Shown here one piece after another: positions 18,479-29,109 of a stretch of 64,000 nucleotides of DNA. This DNA comes from Sphingomonas_O sp049318505. Lineage in GTDB: Bacteria; Pseudomonadota; Alphaproteobacteria; Sphingomonadales; Sphingomonadaceae. The stretch's first letter is position 1, and each line of letters starts with the position of its first letter. The stretch lies in assembly GCA_049318505.1 (NCBI GenBank), contig JBMOGG010000001.1:62001-126000 (forward strand). The letters are read 5' to 3'. The notes beneath the pieces were generated by a model that saw nothing but the letters and a program-made list of their open reading frames with translations, was not told where the DNA came from and searched no databases. Made by a program: the position numbers and the translations under genes.

Positions 18479-19011
18479 GCTTTACGGTGCGCCCTTATGC
18501 GCCTGAGGATGCGCCCGCGCTGACCGAGTTGCTGAACGCGGTCATCGCAAAAGGCGGCACGACCGCACTGCAAACGCCGTTTAGCTCCGAAGTGCTGGCA
18601 CAGACCTATCTCGACGGTCCCAATGTCCATATCTGCCTTATCGCAGTCGATGCGGCGACGAACCGGATCGAAGGGTTCCAGACTTTGGGCCGCTGCCCGG
18701 CGCTTCCCGACGACATCGGTGATATTGGGACCTTCGTGCACGTCGGCGGGGCCAAGCGCGGCGCCGGCTCGGCGCTTTTCGCAGCGATGGTCGAAGCAGC
18801 CCGCGCACATGGCCTGTCGGAGATCAACGCCACGATCCGCGCCGACAATCGAGGCGGCCTCGCCTTCTATGCCAAGCAGGGTTTCGTCGACCACTCGGTG
18901 GCCGCAGCGGTGCCGCTGGACGACGGCACGCCGGTCGACCGTTTGCGCAAGCGCTTCGCGCTGACAGCCGCCAATGAGACACACCGCTTCCACGACCGGG
19001 TGTCGGCATGA
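18475..19011 (+). CDS. GNAT-family N-acetyltransferase within the SUF operon
   Basis: A 178-aa GNAT protein. The acetyl-CoA-binding pattern lies in GGAKRGAGSALFAAMVEAAR and the C-terminal beta-bulge region in NRGGLAFYAKQGFVDHSV. It starts at a GTG that overlaps the sufC stop by 4 nt and ends over the sufD start by 4 nt, so it is fully coupled within the operon. GNAT genes are not core SUF components; the substrate is unknown. Autonomy of this enzyme, or modification of an assembly factor, cannot be told apart from sequence. Confidence 0.85.
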   Translation: MSFTVRPYAPEDAPALTELLNAVIAKGGTTALQTPFSSEVLAQTYLDGPNVHICLIAVDAATNRIEGFQTLGRCPALPDDIGDIGTFVHVGGAKRGAGSALFAAMVEAARAHGLSEINATIRADNRGGLAFYAKQGFVDHSVAAAVPLDDGTPVDRLRKRFALTAANETHRFHDRVSA

Positions 19012-19739
19012 CCAGTCTGAGCGTCCTTCCCACGCGCAAGGATGAAAGCTGGCGCTACAGCGATTTGGAGGTTGTCGCACGCTTGTGGCCGATTCCGGCG
19101 CCCATCGAAATCGCGGTCGCGGCAGGCGAAAGCGCGACACGGCATCTGATTGCAAGCAGCGGCATCCATGATTTCGCGATCACGCTTCAGCCCGGCGCGC
19201 GGATCGAGTTTCATGTGCTCAACGCAGGCGCCGGCTACGCGCGCATCGCCATCGATGTGACGCTGCACGACGGCGCACATTTCGAATTCGGCGCTGTGCA
19301 GGTCGGCGCCGTCGAGGCGAATTTGGAGATCGTCACGACCGTGCGCCACATCGAACCGAATGCGACGAGCAATCAGGTCATTCGCTCGGTGCTCGGTGGC
19401 TCGGCGACCGGCAGTTACCTTGGCAAGGTCGCGGTGGCGCGCGATGCGCAGAAGACCAATAGCGTCCAGTCGGTCAAGGCCATGCTGCTTAGCCGCACTG
19501 CGACGGCCAATTCGAAGCCCGAACTCGAAATTTACGCCGACGACGTTAAGTGCGCGCATGGCGCGACGGTAGGCGAACTCGACAGACAAGCGCTCTTCTA
19601 CCTCGCGGCGCGCGGGATTCCGCCGGTCGAGGCGCAGACGTTGCTGCTGCAGGCCTTCGTCAGCGAGGTTTATGCCGGGGCCGAGGCGCAGGACGAGCTC
19701 GAAGCGGCGGCTTTGGCGGCATTGGGGAGGGTTTCGTGA
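19008..19739 (+). CDS. sufD: Fe-S cluster assembly protein SufD
   Basis: SufB paralogue that pairs with SufB and SufC in the scaffold complex. At 243 aa it is a short alphaproteobacterial SufD: it keeps the right-handed beta-helix core and the C-terminal signature VKCAHGATVGELDRQALFYL followed by ARGIPPVEAQTLLLQAF. The N-terminus opens with RKDESWRYSDL, the usual SufD entry. The ATG overlaps the GNAT stop by 4 nt. A 185-bp gap filled with palindromic repeats separates it from sufS. Confidence 0.93.
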   Translation: MTSLSVLPTRKDESWRYSDLEVVARLWPIPAPIEIAVAAGESATRHLIASSGIHDFAITLQPGARIEFHVLNAGAGYARIAIDVTLHDGAHFEFGAVQVGAVEANLEIVTTVRHIEPNATSNQVIRSVLGGSATGSYLGKVAVARDAQKTNSVQSVKAMLLSRTATANSKPELEIYADDVKCAHGATVGELDRQALFYLAARGIPPVEAQTLLLQAFVSEVYAGAEAQDELEAAALAALGRVS

Positions 19740-19752
19740 CGGCAGCGCGCAG

Positions 19753-19917
19753 CCCCTCTCCCCTTGCGGGAGAGCGCGACACGCGGCAAGCGCGGCAGGG
19801 AGAGGGGTCGGCCGGAGTCTCTGCGTCGGATGCGACACTCTTGCCTGCCGCCCCCTCTCTCGCTGCGACTAGCCAGCAAGCCGCCACGTCTCGCGACCTC
19901 ACTTGCGAGGGGGGAGG
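19753..19917. repeat. Two palindromic repeats inside the SUF operon
   Basis: First unit: CCCCTCTCCC at 19753-19762 and its exact complement GGGAGAGGGG at 19798-19807. Second unit: CCCCCTC at 19851-19857 and GAGGGGG at 19907-19913, with further imperfect pairing inside. Both resemble dispersed GC-rich intergenic palindromes. The right arm of the second unit also supplies the purine-rich ribosome site of sufS (GGGAGG, 7 nt before its ATG), so folding could affect sufS translation. Confidence 0.6.
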
Positions 19918-19924
19918 TGCTGTA

Positions 19925-21100
19925 ATGCTCGACCACCGCGCCGACTTCCCCGGCCTCTTCGACAAGAATGGGGGGACATGGCATTATCTCGATACGGCCG
20001 CCACGGCGCAAAAGCCAAGGCAAGTGATCGACGCCATCGCACGCGCCTATGGCCCTGATTACGCGACCGTCCACCGCGGTGTCTACGCGCGCTCGGCGGA
20101 CATGACGCTGGCCTATGAGGCAGCACGTCGCCGCGTCGCGCGCTTCATCGGGGCGCGATCCGAAAACGAGGTTGTTTTCGTGCGCGGCGCGACCGAGGCG
20201 ATCAACCTCGTTGCGCAGAGCTACCCGCAAAAAGGCCGGGTGCTGCTCAGCCAGCTCGAGCATCATTCGAACATCGTGCCGTGGCAGCTCGCGGGCTGGC
20301 AGATCGACGTCTGCCCGCTGACGCCCGACGGCCAGATCGACCTCAATGCTGCCGAGGCCATGCTGACGCCCGAACACACGATGGTTGCCTTCGCACATGT
20401 CTCAAACGTGCTCGGCTCGGTCGTCGATGCGCAGCGCGCGGCATCTCTCGCCCATGCTGTGGGGGCAAAACTGCTGCTCGATGGGTGTCAGGCTGTCCCG
20501 AGGCTGGCGGTCAACGTCGTCGATCTCGACTGCGACTTCTACGCCTTTTCGGGCCACAAGCTCTACGGACCGACCGGCATCGGGGTGCTGTGGGGGCGTG
20601 CCGAAATGCTCGATGCGATGCCGCCGATGCATGGTGGCGGCGCAATGATCGACCGGGTGACGTTTGCGCGGACGACCTATGCCCCTGCACCCGGACGTTT
20701 CGAGGCGGGGACACCGCATATCGTTGGGGTGGTCGGGCTGGCTGCGGCCATCGACTATGTCGATGCGATCGGGCTCGAGGCTATTCATGCCCACGAAACC
20801 GCGCTGGTCGCCCAATGCCGCGACGCGTTGCGGTCGATGAACTCGGTCACGCTCTATGGTCCTGAGGAAGCGGCGGGTATCGTCAGTTTCAACGTCGAAG
20901 GGGTGCACCCGCACGACGTCGGCACCATATTGGATGAGGAAGGCGTAGCGGTGCGCGCCGGGCATCATTGCGGGCAGCCGCTGATGGACTGGTTGGGCGT
21001 GGACGCCACCGCGCGCGCCAGCTTTGGCATTTACAACGGACCCGACGACATTGCCGCGCTGGTCCGGGGGCTTGAACGGGTAAGGAAACTGTTCGGATGA
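19925..21100 (+). CDS. sufS: Cysteine desulfurase SufS
   Basis: PLP enzyme that takes sulfur from cysteine as a persulfide for cluster building. The 391-aa protein shows the PLP lysine in FSGHKLYGPTGIG, the ATEAIN motif and the group II active-site cysteine in VRAGHHCGQPLMDWLGV. The reading frame is open far upstream, but that part is repeat sequence; the ATG at 19925 (MLDHRADFPGLF) is where family similarity begins. No SufE gene is seen nearby. Its stop overlaps sufT by 4 nt. Confidence 0.94.
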   Translation: MLDHRADFPGLFDKNGGTWHYLDTAATAQKPRQVIDAIARAYGPDYATVHRGVYARSADMTLAYEAARRRVARFIGARSENEVVFVRGATEAINLVAQSYPQKGRVLLSQLEHHSNIVPWQLAGWQIDVCPLTPDGQIDLNAAEAMLTPEHTMVAFAHVSNVLGSVVDAQRAASLAHAVGAKLLLDGCQAVPRLAVNVVDLDCDFYAFSGHKLYGPTGIGVLWGRAEMLDAMPPMHGGGAMIDRVTFARTTYAPAPGRFEAGTPHIVGVVGLAAAIDYVDAIGLEAIHAHETALVAQCRDALRSMNSVTLYGPEEAAGIVSFNVEGVHPHDVGTILDEEGVAVRAGHHCGQPLMDWLGVDATARASFGIYNGPDDIAALVRGLERVRKLFG

Positions 21101-21564
21101 AGATCGAGGAAGTGACGAGCGTAGAGGCGCCGCCGAAAGTGCGGGTGCAGGACATGGACCAGGACATGGAGGACGCCGCGCGCGACACGCAGGAGCGCAA
21201 GCGCGACTATCTCGACGGGTTCCTGAAGGCCGAACCCCTGAAACTTGCCGAGGGCGAGCCGGGCGGCGACCTGTATGAGGCCGTCATCGCCGCGCTCAAG
21301 GACATTTACGACCCCGAAATCCCAGTCAACATCTATGACCTGGGCCTGATCTACGGTGTCGAGGTCGACCAAGGCCATGTGCACGTCAATATGACGCTGA
21401 CGACCCCGCATTGCCCGGTCGCCGAAACCATGCCCACCGAAGTCGAACTGCGCGTCGGCAGTGTGCCAGGCGTAGGCGTCGTCGACGTCAATCTCGTCTG
21501 GGATCCGCCGTGGGACCCAGGCAAGATGACCGACGAAGCGCGGCTCGAACTGGGGATGCTGTAA
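21097..21564 (+). CDS. sufT: SUF-associated DUF59/MIP18-type protein SufT
   Basis: A 155-aa protein with a DUF59 (MIP18) domain, associated with maturation of iron-sulfur proteins. The core motif is IYDPEIPVNIYDLGLIYGV followed by the conserved cysteine in TTPHCPVAETMP and the closing VWDPPWDPGKMTDEAR. The N-terminal 50 residues are charged and not part of the domain. It is coupled to both neighbours: 4-nt overlap with sufS and one shared base with sufA. Confidence 0.92.
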   Translation: MKIEEVTSVEAPPKVRVQDMDQDMEDAARDTQERKRDYLDGFLKAEPLKLAEGEPGGDLYEAVIAALKDIYDPEIPVNIYDLGLIYGVEVDQGHVHVNMTLTTPHCPVAETMPTEVELRVGSVPGVGVVDVNLVWDPPWDPGKMTDEARLELGML

Positions 21565-21919
21565 TGAGCGTGGAGACCAAGACCCGCGCCCGCCCCGCTG
21601 CGCTGCTGCTGACGTCGGGTGCCGAGGCACGCATTGCGGACCTGATGGCAAAGGCGCCTGTCGATGCCGTCGGCGTCAAGCTCTCGACACCGCGGCGCGG
21701 CTGTTCGGGCCTGGCCTATTCGGTCGATTATGTGAGCGCCGCGAGCCCGATGGATGAGAGGATCGAGACGGCGGGTGGCACGCTCTACGTCGACGGCGCG
21801 TCGGTACTTTACCTTATTGGCAGCCGCATGGACTGGGTCGAGGACGACTTCACCGCCGGCTTCGTGTTCGAAAACCCCAATGCCAAGGGTGCCTGCGGCT
21901 GCGGCGAAAGCTTTACCGT

Positions 21920-21923
<4 letters not shown>
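21564..21923 (+). CDS. sufA: A-type Fe-S carrier protein SufA (HesB/IscA family)
   Basis: A 119-aa A-type carrier that receives clusters and passes them to apoproteins. The three conserved cysteines are present: RRGCSGLAY near the middle and the C-terminal GACGCGES. An N-terminal extension of about 15 residues precedes the fold. It is the last SUF gene and converges with the protease gene; the two stops overlap by 4 nt, so no separate terminator is visible here. Confidence 0.93.
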
Positions 21924-24187
<2,264 letters not shown>

Positions 24188-24301
24188 ATGACCTCCCGAT
24201 GCTTCAGCTCTCTTCATAGGCGACCGCTTAGGTACAGTTATAGTCTTTGCCGAATTGAACGCGATTGCGCCACGGAACAGTGCCGGTAAGGGGCATTCCT
24301 C

Positions 24302-24994
24302 ATGACTGTGCAAAACACCCCGCCGGCTACCAGCCACGACTTTGTCCATATCGACTCATGGATCTTCGATCTCGATAACACGCTTTATCCGGCGTCCTGC
24401 AACCTGTTCGCACTGATCGACGAACGCATGGGCGCCTATATTGAACGGCTCGTTGGTTGCGATGCCACCCATGCCCGCGCAATCCAGAAGCGCTATTTCC
24501 GCGATCACGGCACCACGCTGTCAGGCCTGATGGCGCTTCATGGTACCGATCCGAAGCACTTCCTTGACGACGTTCACGACATCGCGCTCGACCGGGTGGT
24601 GCATGACGCTCGACTGGTCGAGGCGATTGCCCGCCTGCCCGGACGAAAGCTCGTTTTTACAAATGGCGATGTCGACTATGCGCAGCGCGTACTCGACCGG
24701 CTCGGGCTTGGCGCGAGCTTTGAGGCCATCCACGACATCCACGCCATGGATTATGTGCCCAAGCCTGCGCCCGCCAGCTATGCGGCAATGTGCGTGCGCT
24801 GGGACATCGATCCCGCGCGTGCGCTCTTCGCCGAAGACATGGCACGCAACCTGAAACCGGCAAAGAAGCTCGGCATGACGACGCTGTGGATCGACAATGG
24901 GTCGGAACAAGCGTCGGAAGACGAATTCGCGCCGTTCATCGACTACCGCACGGCGCACCTGACCGACTGGCTGCACGAACTCACGGGGAAATAG
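24302..24994 (+). CDS. HAD-family pyrimidine 5'-nucleotidase (SDT1-like)
   Basis: A 230-aa HAD hydrolase of the pyrimidine 5'-nucleotidase group. Motif I is IFDLDNTLYP, motif II is VFTNGD, motif III lysine is in YVPKPAPASY and motif IV is ALFAEDMARNLKPAKKLGMT. The family removes phosphate from UMP/CMP-like nucleotides; damaged nucleotides have also been suggested. The gene lies 1 bp before dapD, an arrangement I recognise from other Alphaproteobacteria, and starts 115 bp from the divergent protease gene. Confidence 0.85.
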   Translation: MTVQNTPPATSHDFVHIDSWIFDLDNTLYPASCNLFALIDERMGAYIERLVGCDATHARAIQKRYFRDHGTTLSGLMALHGTDPKHFLDDVHDIALDRVVHDARLVEAIARLPGRKLVFTNGDVDYAQRVLDRLGLGASFEAIHDIHAMDYVPKPAPASYAAMCVRWDIDPARALFAEDMARNLKPAKKLGMTTLWIDNGSEQASEDEFAPFIDYRTAHLTDWLHELTGK

Positions 24995-24995
24995 C

Positions 24996-25829
24996 ATGAA
25001 TCTCGAAGGCATCATCGACGCGGCGTGGGAGGCGCGCAACACGATTTCTATCGCGACGCAGGGCGAGGTCCGGATGGCGGTCGATGCGGCGATCATGGCA
25101 CTCGATAGTGGCGACGTACGCGTGGCCGAGCCTGACGGCAACGGCGGCTCGCGAGTCAATCAGTGGCTGAAAAAGGCCGTGCTGCTCAGTTTCCGCCTCA
25201 ACGATAATGAGATCATGGCCGGTCCGCACGGCGCGAGCTGGTTCGACAAAGTGCCGTCGAAGTTTACCGGCTGGGGTGACAAAGCCTTTCGCGCGGCAGG
25301 TTTTCGGGCCGTGCCGGGCGCCATCGTTCGCCGCGGGGCCTATATCGGCAAGAATGTCGTCCTGATGCCCAGCTTCGTGAACATCGGTGCGAATGTCGGC
25401 GCGAACACGATGGTCGATACGTGGGCGACCGTCGGCAGTTGCGCCCAGATCGGCGCGAACGTCCATCTGTCGGGCGGCGTCGGTATCGGCGGTGTGCTCG
25501 AGCCATTGCAGGCCAATCCGGTCGTCATCGAGGACGATTGCTTCATCGGCGCGCGGTCCGAGGTGGTCGAGGGCGTCCATATCGAGCGCGGGGCAGTGCT
25601 TTCGATGGGCGTGTTCATCTCGTCGACCAGCAAGATCATCGACCGCAGCACGGGCGAGGTCTTCGTCGGTCGCGTTCCTGCCTATTCGGTCGTTGTTCCC
25701 GGCGCGATGCCGGGCAAGCCGTTGCCCGACGGATCGCCAGGTCCCAGCCTATCCTGCGCCGTTATCGTGAAGCGGGTCGATGCGCAGACGCGCGCAAAGA
25801 CGGCGATCAACGAGCTGCTGCGGGATTGA
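24996..25829 (+). CDS. dapD: 2,3,4,5-tetrahydropyridine-2,6-dicarboxylate N-succinyltransferase
   Basis: Succinylates tetrahydrodipicolinate in the lysine and meso-diaminopimelate pathway, feeding peptidoglycan synthesis. The 277-aa protein shows the left-handed beta-helix of hexapeptide repeats: RRGAYIGKNVVLMPSFVNIG, VDTWATVGSCAQIGANVHLS, GGVGIGGVLEPLQANPVVIE. It follows the nucleotidase gene by 1 bp and precedes the DNA ligase gene by 23 bp; no dapE is next to it. Confidence 0.95.
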   Translation: MNLEGIIDAAWEARNTISIATQGEVRMAVDAAIMALDSGDVRVAEPDGNGGSRVNQWLKKAVLLSFRLNDNEIMAGPHGASWFDKVPSKFTGWGDKAFRAAGFRAVPGAIVRRGAYIGKNVVLMPSFVNIGANVGANTMVDTWATVGSCAQIGANVHLSGGVGIGGVLEPLQANPVVIEDDCFIGARSEVVEGVHIERGAVLSMGVFISSTSKIIDRSTGEVFVGRVPAYSVVVPGAMPGKPLPDGSPGPSLSCAVIVKRVDAQTRAKTAINELLRD

Positions 25830-25852
25830 CCTTCGTGCGTTAAGCCTTCGCT

Positions 25853-27421
25853 ATGAAGGCCTTCTCCGACCTCCTCGACCGGCTGGTCTACACGCGCTCG
25901 CGCAATACCAAGCTGCGCCTGATCGCGGACTATCTGCGTGCCACGCCCGATCCCGACCGGGGTTGGGCATTGACCGCCCTCGCCGGATCGCTCGATCTGC
26001 CTGGAGTAAAGCCAGCGGTGATCCGAGGGCTGATCGAGGACCGCGTCGATCCGGTGCTGTTCCGCATGAGCCGTGAGTTCGTAGGCGATACGGCGGAGAC
26101 GGTTGCCCTGCTGTGGCCGTCCCGACCGACCGGGGAGCAGGATCTCTCGCTGAACGCCATTGTCACGCGCCTGAAGACGCTCGGTCGGGCGGAAGCGCCC
26201 GCCACGCTCGCCGCAATGCTCGATGCGCTGGACGAGAATGAACGGTTCGCATTGCTCAAAATGGCAACGGGCGCACTGCGTGTCGGCGTCACCGCACGCC
26301 TCGCCAAGACGGCCTTGGCGCAGGCGTTCGAGCTCGATGTCGAGGCGGTCGAGGAAGTGTGGCATGGCATTGCGCCGCCTTATGCGGCACTCTTCGACTG
26401 GGCAGAGGGGCGCGCCGAGCAACCCACGGCAGCCGACACGCCGGTTTTCCGGTCGTTCATGCTCGCTCACCCGCTCGAGGACGCGCGGGTCGACCTGGCC
26501 GACTATGTGGCTGAATGGAAATGGGACGGCATCCGGGTGCAGATCGTCCGGGTCGCGGGGCAGGTCCGTCTGTTCAGCCGCGGCGGCGATGATGTCACCG
26601 GCAGTTTCCCCGATGTCGCCGGCGCTGTCACCGTCGATGGTGTCTTCGATGGCGAACTGCTTGTCCGCGGTGCTTTCCAAGGCGGGGAGGCGGCAAGCTT
26701 CAATGCCTTGCAGCAGCGACTGGGGCGCAAGACGGTTTCGGCCAGGATGCTGGCTGACTATCCCGCGTTCGTCCGGCTTTACGACGTGCTGTTCGACGGG
26801 CCTGAGGACCTGCGCGCCTTGCCGTGGACCGATCGGCGCACCCGGCTCGAAGGACTGATGCCGAGCTTCAAGGCCGAACGTTTCGACCTTTCGGCGGTGA
26901 TCGACGCGGCCGACTTTGGTGATCTCGAACAGATCAGGGCCGGGGCCCGTGATGCGGCGATCGAGGGTGTCATGCTCAAGCGTCGCAATAGCGCCTATGT
27001 CACCGGGCGACGCGTTGGCCTGTGGTACAAATGGAAACGCGATCCGCTGACCGCCGATTGCGTGATGATGTATGCACAGCGTGGCAGCGGCAAGCGCTCG
27101 TCCTTCTATTCGGACTTTACTTTCGGCTGCTGGACCGACGCGGGCGAGTTGTCGCCCGTTGGCAAGGCCTATTCGGGCTTCACCGATAGCGAACTCAAGG
27201 ACCTCGACCGCTTCGTCCGCCAGCACACGGTCGCGCGGTTCGGCCCAGTGCGCGAGGTTGAAAAGACGCTCGTGCTAGAAGTTGCATTCGACTCGATCCA
27301 TGCATCGGCGCGACACAAGTCGGGCGTCGCGATGCGCTTTCCTCGCATCCACCGCATCCGGACCGACAAGCCGGCGGTGGATGCCGACCGGGTCGAGACG
27401 CTGCTGCGGATGGTAACTTAG
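25853..27421 (+). CDS. ATP-dependent DNA ligase (Lhr/Exo/PdeM-associated type)
   Basis: A 522-aa ATP-dependent ligase of the bacterial type linked to crosslink/cisplatin damage response. The adenylation lysine is in EWKWDGIRVQIV (motif I), with VDGVFDGELLV (motif III), AIEGVMLKRRNSAYVTGRR (motif IV) and WYKWKRDPLTADCVMMYAQ (motif V). An N-terminal DNA-binding domain of about 200 residues precedes. In other bacteria this ligase clusters with Lhr helicase, an exonuclease and the PdeM phosphoesterase; here only PdeM is nearby, separated by a protease gene. Confidence 0.88.
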   Translation: MKAFSDLLDRLVYTRSRNTKLRLIADYLRATPDPDRGWALTALAGSLDLPGVKPAVIRGLIEDRVDPVLFRMSREFVGDTAETVALLWPSRPTGEQDLSLNAIVTRLKTLGRAEAPATLAAMLDALDENERFALLKMATGALRVGVTARLAKTALAQAFELDVEAVEEVWHGIAPPYAALFDWAEGRAEQPTAADTPVFRSFMLAHPLEDARVDLADYVAEWKWDGIRVQIVRVAGQVRLFSRGGDDVTGSFPDVAGAVTVDGVFDGELLVRGAFQGGEAASFNALQQRLGRKTVSARMLADYPAFVRLYDVLFDGPEDLRALPWTDRRTRLEGLMPSFKAERFDLSAVIDAADFGDLEQIRAGARDAAIEGVMLKRRNSAYVTGRRVGLWYKWKRDPLTADCVMMYAQRGSGKRSSFYSDFTFGCWTDAGELSPVGKAYSGFTDSELKDLDRFVRQHTVARFGPVREVEKTLVLEVAFDSIHASARHKSGVAMRFPRIHRIRTDKPAVDADRVETLLRMVT

Positions 27422-27511
27422 GCCAGGTAGGTATCGATGTGCAGCCGAAACTTCATGATGTGCAACTTGCCGATTTTCCGGCATTATCCAGTGCCGAGAG
27501 GAGCCAGGGAC

Positions 27512-28486
27512 ATGAACGTCCATACACAAAGGTTCGCGCTTTGCGCCGCGCTGTTCGCATCACCACTTGCTGCCCAGCAGACGCCCCCGCCTGAATATGG
27601 GGCGACGACAACGATCGACGCCGGGGTGGATCGGACGCTGCGCATGACAGTACCCGTGACGGTCGACGGTAAGGGGCCTTACCCGTTCGTCGTCGACACC
27701 GGAGCTGACCGAACGGTACTGTCGCGCGAGTTGGCCGACCACCTCGAGCTGAAAGACGGCGAAAGCGCGACGATGCACACCATGACCGGTGTCGGTCCGG
27801 TCCGGACCGTGCGCGTGCCGACACTGGAGGTCGGTGGCGGGCGAAACGACGGTTTCAGCGCGCCGGCGCTTCTGGAAGCCCATTTGGGCGCCAAGGGATT
27901 GCTTGGGATCGACAGCCTGCAGGGGCGGCGCGTCGTGATGGATTTCCAGCTGGGCACTTTCAGCGTGATGGCCTCCAAAACGACGCGTGAGCCCGTGGAC
28001 AGCGAAACGATCATCGTCACCGCCCGGTCGCGCTATGGCCAGCTCGTGCTTGTCGATTCCGACATCGGGGGCATCCCGATCACGGTGATCATCGATTCGG
28101 GCGCGCAGAATAGCGTGGGCAATCTCGCGTTGCGCCGGATGCTCGAAAAGCGGCACAAGGTAGGCGATTTCTATCCGCTCGTGATGACCGACGTGACCGG
28201 CGCCACGATGAATGCCGATGTCGCGCGGGTCGAATCGATCCGGCTCGGCGGCTTCACGCTCACTAATGTCGGCGTGGCTTTTGCCGACGCGCATCCGTTC
28301 AAGAAGTTCGATCTTGTCAAACGTCCGGCGATGTTGCTCGGCATGGACACGCTGCGCGCCTTCCGCCGGGTGTCGGTCGATTTTGCACAGCGCAAAGTCC
28401 GGTTCCTCTTGCCCGACAGCAGTTCGGACTCTAGCCGACGGCAATGGTTCGCTTTTCGTTCGCCGGCCAGGATTTCGCCGCTCTAG
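27512..28486 (+). CDS. Secreted retropepsin-like aspartic protease with two aspartyl motifs
   Basis: A 324-aa protein with a signal peptide (MNVHTQRFALCAALFASPLA). Two repeated half-domains carry the aspartyl motif: FVVDTGADRTVLS near residue 65 and VIIDSGAQNSVGN near residue 195. This tandem arrangement resembles a single-chain retropepsin in which both catalytic Asp are supplied by one chain. The start ATG at 27512 has GAGAGGAGCCAGG upstream. The last 43 bp overlap the start of pdeM in another frame; the C-terminal tail there is rich in Ser and Arg and unlike the fold. Confidence 0.78.
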   Translation: MNVHTQRFALCAALFASPLAAQQTPPPEYGATTTIDAGVDRTLRMTVPVTVDGKGPYPFVVDTGADRTVLSRELADHLELKDGESATMHTMTGVGPVRTVRVPTLEVGGGRNDGFSAPALLEAHLGAKGLLGIDSLQGRRVVMDFQLGTFSVMASKTTREPVDSETIIVTARSRYGQLVLVDSDIGGIPITVIIDSGAQNSVGNLALRRMLEKRHKVGDFYPLVMTDVTGATMNADVARVESIRLGGFTLTNVGVAFADAHPFKKFDLVKRPAMLLGMDTLRAFRRVSVDFAQRKVRFLLPDSSSDSSRRQWFAFRSPARISPL

Positions 28487-29109
28487 GGGCTCGCGCGCTC
28501 TGGTGGCCCGCCCGCCGGGCGCTCGTCGTTGCCGATCTGCACCTCGAAAAGGGCAGCTGGTTTGCCAAGGGCGGCCAGATGCTGCCGCCCTATGACAGCC
28601 TGGCGACGCTGGCCGACCTGACCGCACGCGTCGCCGCTTGTGCACCAGCAGAACTCTGGTGCCTTGGCGACAGCTTCCATGATGCGGCGGGCTGCGAACG
28701 GCTCCCGGTCGAGGCGCAGCAGATGCTGCGCGCGCTGACCGGCGCGCTCGATTGGGTGTGGGTGACCGGCAACCACGATGCCGGCGGCGTCATCGACCTG
28801 TGCGGCGGGCGCATCGTCGACGAAGCACTCGTCGCGGGCATCGTGCTCCGCCACGAAGCCGATCCGTGTGACATCCGCCCCGAAATGTCAGGTCATTTTC
28901 ATCCCAAGCTGCGCGTGACCCTGCGGGGTCGGAACGTGGCCCGCCGCTGCTTCGTCGCAAGCGCCACCAAGCTGATCCTGCCGGCGTTCGGTTCGCTGAC
29001 CGGCGGGCTCGACGCGGGGCACCCCGAAATCGTCCGTGCCGTCGGTCTCAATGCACGGGCACTGGTGCCATTGGCGGACCGAATGCTGAGCTTCCCGCTC
29101 GCCGCCTAG
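28444..29109 (+). CDS. pdeM: Ligase-associated DNA-damage-response phosphoesterase PdeM
   Basis: A 221-aa calcineurin-like metallophosphoesterase. Metal-binding motifs are VVADLHLEKG, LGDSFHD, VTGNHDAG and the C-terminal GHFHPKLRV. Shuman and colleagues describe relatives as DNA endonuclease/phosphodiesterases clustered with Lhr, an exonuclease and the ATP-dependent ligase. The start overlaps the retropepsin gene by 43 bp, so the two are likely cotranscribed; its stop overlaps that of msrA by 4 nt. Confidence 0.85.
   Translation: MVRFSFAGQDFAALGARALWWPARRALVVADLHLEKGSWFAKGGQMLPPYDSLATLADLTARVAACAPAELWCLGDSFHDAAGCERLPVEAQQMLRALTGALDWVWVTGNHDAGGVIDLCGGRIVDEALVAGIVLRHEADPCDIRPEMSGHFHPKLRVTLRGRNVARRCFVASATKLILPAFGSLTGGLDAGHPEIVRAVGLNARALVPLADRMLSFPLAA

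Noticed and set aside
25682..27226. A 514-codon minus-strand frame opposite the DNA ligase gene
   Set aside because: It is the complement of a protein with all ligase motifs; no ribosome site and no protein family text.
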